7,537 nucleotides of DNA from an uncultured Parabacteroides sp. (GTDB taxonomy: Bacteria > Bacteroidota > Bacteroidia > Bacteroidales > Tannerellaceae): contig CAMTPG010000121.1 of the NCBI GenBank assembly GCA_947074335.1, forward strand, positions 1-7,537, given 5' to 3'. Positions 5,585 to 7,537 of this stretch are shown here, piece after piece (within the stretch, counting starts at the first letter, position 1; every line of letters begins with the position of its first letter). The notes beneath the pieces were generated by a model. The model made no database searches and had not been told where the DNA came from. It saw only the letters and a program-made list of their open reading frames with translations. Made by a program: the position numbers and the translations under genes.

Positions 5585-5988
5585 TTAATATTCATTCGTT
5601 TTATGATTTCATCAAAGTATTCTCCCCGTGTTAACTTCCCGTTTTCAACAAGCACAGACTCAACAGTGCCTTTTGCTGCCAGCGCACCGTCGCTCTTCCT
5701 GTAGATATCCTGTTCGAAGGCGAGTTTAACGCCCTTCTTATACATATTCAGACAAGAAATATAGTGATCGCCGCTGCGCAGGGATGTTTTATACGAAATC
5801 TCCACACGCGAAACAAACGCATCCAGTCCGTTATCATGCATATCGCCGAAGTTTTCGCCCAACGATTCCAGAAACTCATGTCGCGTATGTTCCATATAGT
5901 GTTGATAATTGGCATTATTTACCACGCCTTGCAGGTCGCATTCGTAATCGCGCACCTTTTCGGTGAGTTTAAAGAGATACTCTTTCAT
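5581..5988 (-). CDS. Hotdog-fold acyl-CoA thioesterase (4HBT/YbgC-like)
   Basis: A 135-residue cytosolic hotdog-fold protein of the 4-hydroxybenzoyl-CoA thioesterase family, expected to hydrolyse acyl-CoA or acyl-ACP thioesters. The signature region VRDYECDLQGVVNNANYQHY (12-31) carries the conserved Asp18 at the catalytic position, followed by GVV-x-x-ANY and the helix EHTRHEFLESLG. The rest forms the beta-sheet (VEISYKTSLRSGD, AKGTVESVLV). The length is typical of a single-domain subunit that works as an oligomer. The ATG shares one base with the upstream U32 stop (TGATG at 5990-5986), and its own TGA overlaps the dprA ATG, so all three genes are tightly coupled. The natural substrate cannot be read from the sequence. 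Confidence 0.88.
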   Translation of the reverse strand: MKEYLFKLTEKVRDYECDLQGVVNNANYQHYMEHTRHEFLESLGENFGDMHDNGLDAFVSRVEISYKTSLRSGDHYISCLNMYKKGVKLAFEQDIYRKSDGALAAKGTVESVLVENGKLTRGEYFDEIIKRMNIK

Positions 5989-7250
5989 CAGATTAATTCA
6001 TTTTTAACAGGATTCTTTACCATTTTATATAAGCGGTCGGAGGGACGCACTTTCTCGTTCACTTTAATGGAGAAGCGCTCGCCTTTCACCGTCTTTTCTA
6101 CCGGTTTGAGTTCTACGCGCAGCTCATCGATGGTCTGCATAACGGCACCGGTTGTAGGTCCGGTGATTAAGATCTCATCACCCACCTGCAATTCGCCCGA
6201 TTCCATTTCGAATTCGGCCACACCGATTTTCTCGAAATATTTAACTCCTTTGGCCAGGTACACCTTCTTCTTCGTTGAGCCCGAGCCGTATTTGCTGCTC
6301 CATTCGCCCAGACGTTGTCCCAGATAATAGCCGTCCCAAAAACCACGGTTAAATACAGACGCCAGTTTTTCATCCCATTCGGCCACTTTCTCTTCGGTAA
6401 AGGTGCCTTCGCAATAGGCCTTAACGGCCTCTTTGTAGCAGGAGGTTACCAAGCGTACATATTCAGGTCCGCGGGCACGCCCTTCTATTTTGAATACACG
6501 CACACCCGCATCCATCATCTTATTCATGAAATGGATGGTTTTCAGATCCTTGGGCGACATGATGTATTGATTCTCAATATCCAGTTCGATGTTGCTGTCT
6601 TTGTCGCGCACCGAATAGCCGCGCCGGCAGATTTGCATGCAGGCACCGCGGTTTGCCGAGGCATTCATCTCGTGCAGACTCAGGTAGCATTTGCCCGAAA
6701 CAGCCATACAAAGCGCACCGTGCGAGAACATTTCGATGCGAATCAGTTCACCGTTCGGTCCTTTTATTTGCTGTTCCACAATCTGCTGAAAAATAGCATG
6801 TACCTGTTTCAGGTTCAGTTCGCGTGCCAACACTACCACATCAGCAAAACGGGCATAAAACTTCAAAGCCTCCACATTCGAAATATTCAGCTGTGTGGAA
6901 AGATGCACCTCCTGATTGATGCTGATGGCATAATTCATGGCCGCCACATCCGCAGCAATCACGGCAGATACTTCGGCCGCCTTGGCTGCATCAATAATCT
7001 CACGCATCAACGGCAGATCCTCATCATAGATAACCGTATTAACCGTAAGATAACTCTTCAAACCATGCTCGCGACAGATCTGCACGATTTTATGTAAATC
7101 TTCTGTTGTAAAATTATTTGAAGAGCGGGAACGCATATTTAAGCCCTCAATACCGAAATAAATCGAATCGGCACCGCCCTGAATTGCCGCCATCAATGAT
7201 TCGTATGAACCCACAGGCGCCATTATTTCAAAATCTTTCTCTCTCAACAT
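5988..7250 (-). CDS. Peptidase U32-family protein (TrhP/RlhA/UbiU-like)
   Basis: A 420-residue U32-family protein. Characterised relatives act in RNA hydroxylation (TrhP at tRNA U34, RlhA on 23S rRNA) or as Fe-S proteins in anaerobic ubiquinone synthesis (UbiU/V), so 'collagenase' is a historical label. The N-terminal TIM-barrel-like part starts EIMAPVGSYESLMAAIQGGAD. The family signature lies at 173-212: EMFSHGALCMAVSGKCYLS, then NRGACMQICRRGY, with Cys181, Cys188, Cys204 and Cys208 available for an iron-sulfur cluster. C181-x6-C188-x15-C204 resembles the UbiU pattern. The C-terminus is a beta-barrel-like domain (VAEFEMESGELQVGDEI). I place the start at ATG 7250. The frame can be read 27 bp further to a TTG at 7277, but that TTG is the end of the -7 promoter box, so it cannot be transcribed as a start codon. 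First gene of the operon with the thioesterase and dprA. Confidence 0.92.
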   Translation of the reverse strand: MLREKDFEIMAPVGSYESLMAAIQGGADSIYFGIEGLNMRSRSSNNFTTEDLHKIVQICREHGLKSYLTVNTVIYDEDLPLMREIIDAAKAAEVSAVIAADVAAMNYAISINQEVHLSTQLNISNVEALKFYARFADVVVLARELNLKQVHAIFQQIVEQQIKGPNGELIRIEMFSHGALCMAVSGKCYLSLHEMNASANRGACMQICRRGYSVRDKDSNIELDIENQYIMSPKDLKTIHFMNKMMDAGVRVFKIEGRARGPEYVRLVTSCYKEAVKAYCEGTFTEEKVAEWDEKLASVFNRGFWDGYYLGQRLGEWSSKYGSGSTKKKVYLAKGVKYFEKIGVAEFEMESGELQVGDEILITGPTTGAVMQTIDELRVELKPVEKTVKGERFSIKVNEKVRPSDRLYKMVKNPVKNELI

Positions 7251-7274
7251 GTTTTGTTTTTTTGTTAGAAACCA

Positions 7275-7282
7275 CAAAGATA
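7275..7282 (-). promoter_or_regulatory. Promoter -7 box of the U32-thioesterase-dprA operon
   Basis: Read on the - strand, TATCTTTG (7282-7275) is a perfect TAnnTTTG box, 24 nt before the ATG at 7250. The -33 region, where TTTG or TTG would be expected about 20 nt upstream, is degenerate (around CCTGTCC), so the promoter may be weak or aided by an activator. The leader would be about 15-20 nt, consistent with the absence of a clear Shine-Dalgarno sequence. Confidence 0.7.
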
Positions 7283-7410
7283 GCGCATTCCATTCAGATT
7301 CGGACAGGTTAAGCCGGGAATTCGGAGAAACAAAAAGCTGTACCTTACAAAATGTAAATGCCCGGGGCTGCCGCCTCCTTTGCGGAATAATTCATTAAAA
7401 AGGAATGCAG

Positions 7411-7453
7411 ACAAACAAAAGGCTGTCTGAATCTTATATGTTCAGACAGCCTT
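7411..7453 (-). terminator. Intrinsic terminator downstream of rubrerythrin
   Basis: AAGGCTGTCTGAA (7419-7431) and TTCAGACAGCCTT (7441-7453) form a perfect 13-bp stem with a 9-nt loop. On the - strand it is followed by TTTTGTTTG, and it sits 34 bp after the rubrerythrin stop, so it serves that gene. The + strand side is also T-rich (CCTTATTCTTTTATT) but no + strand gene ends here. Confidence 0.88.
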
Positions 7454-7487
7454 CCTTATTCTTTTATTATATAACTGTTTCTGTCAA

Positions 7488-7537
7488 TCAATAATTGGTT
7501 TTCTGTTCTTCGAAATAAGCCTGCGGATGTTCGCATG
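7488..7537 (-). CDS. rbr: Rubrerythrin, C-terminal end (partial)
   Basis: The - strand frame ends at TGA (7490-7488) and gives the last 15 complete residues, CEHPQAYFEEQKTNY. The pattern C-x-HP-x-AYFE near a terminal NY closely matches the end of the rubredoxin-like domain of rubrerythrin, where this Cys would be the last of the four iron ligands. Rubrerythrin reduces hydrogen peroxide in the cytoplasm of anaerobes. The di-iron domain and the start are beyond the window, so the call rests on a short but distinctive tail. A strong terminator follows. Confidence 0.72.
   Translation of the reverse strand, partial: CEHPQAYFEEQKTNY

Noticed and set aside
6315..7097. Long + strand open frame of 260 codons opposite the U32 gene
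   Set aside because: It is the shadow of a confidently identified gene, has no family motifs and no start context.
7275..7277. TTG as start codon of the U32 gene
   Set aside because: It is part of the -7 promoter box and so would not be in the mRNA; ATG at 7250 fits the family N-terminus.
7345..7357. Palindrome TTACAAAATGTAA upstream of the U32 promoter, considered as an operator
   Set aside because: Arms are only 5 bp, it lies over 60 bp upstream of the -7 box, and no second copy is visible.

Overview
The window looks like a Bacteroidales chromosome (Bacteroides/Parabacteroides-type). The evidence is three TAnnTTTG -7 promoter boxes, a secreted head-GIN (DUF2807) protein behind an ECF-type promoter, weak Shine-Dalgarno signals and moderate GC. 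Genus cannot be fixed from the sequence alone. There is no sign of phage, transposase or CRISPR.

Layout. Positions 1-3026 hold a tightly packed + strand run: the 3' end of nadB (L-aspartate oxidase), a TroA/ZnuA-type metal-binding lipoprotein, its ABC ATPase, a 66-aa two-helix membrane protein and an NAD(P)-dependent extended SDR. The first four overlap one another and the SDR follows after 15 bp, so this looks like one operon. No ABC permease is present in the visible part. A nested perfect palindrome (3030-3120) separates this run from the convergent - strand genes. Positions 3193-3987 (-) encode an exported beta-repeat protein with TGGG turns about every 20 residues, preceded by a likely ECF sigma promoter.

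Positions 3988-4471 contain no credible protein gene. Instead they hold the most unusual feature here: two + strand copies, 262 bp apart, of a compact unit made of a -33/-7 promoter, about 80 nt of transcribed sequence and an intrinsic terminator. The copies are identical over 73 nt, from the -7 box to the terminator loop, while the sequence outside is largely different. I read them as twin small RNA genes.

Positions 4472-7250 are a - strand operon read right to left: a U32-family protein, a hotdog thioesterase and dprA, joined by 1-bp and 4-bp overlaps and driven by a promoter at about 7275-7282. The right edge holds a strong terminator and the last codons of a rubrerythrin gene on the - strand.

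Functionally the window is mostly housekeeping: NAD synthesis, metal uptake, DNA processing and RNA-modification-type U32 chemistry. The twin RNAs, the ECF-driven exported protein and the permease-less metal transporter deserve a second look.
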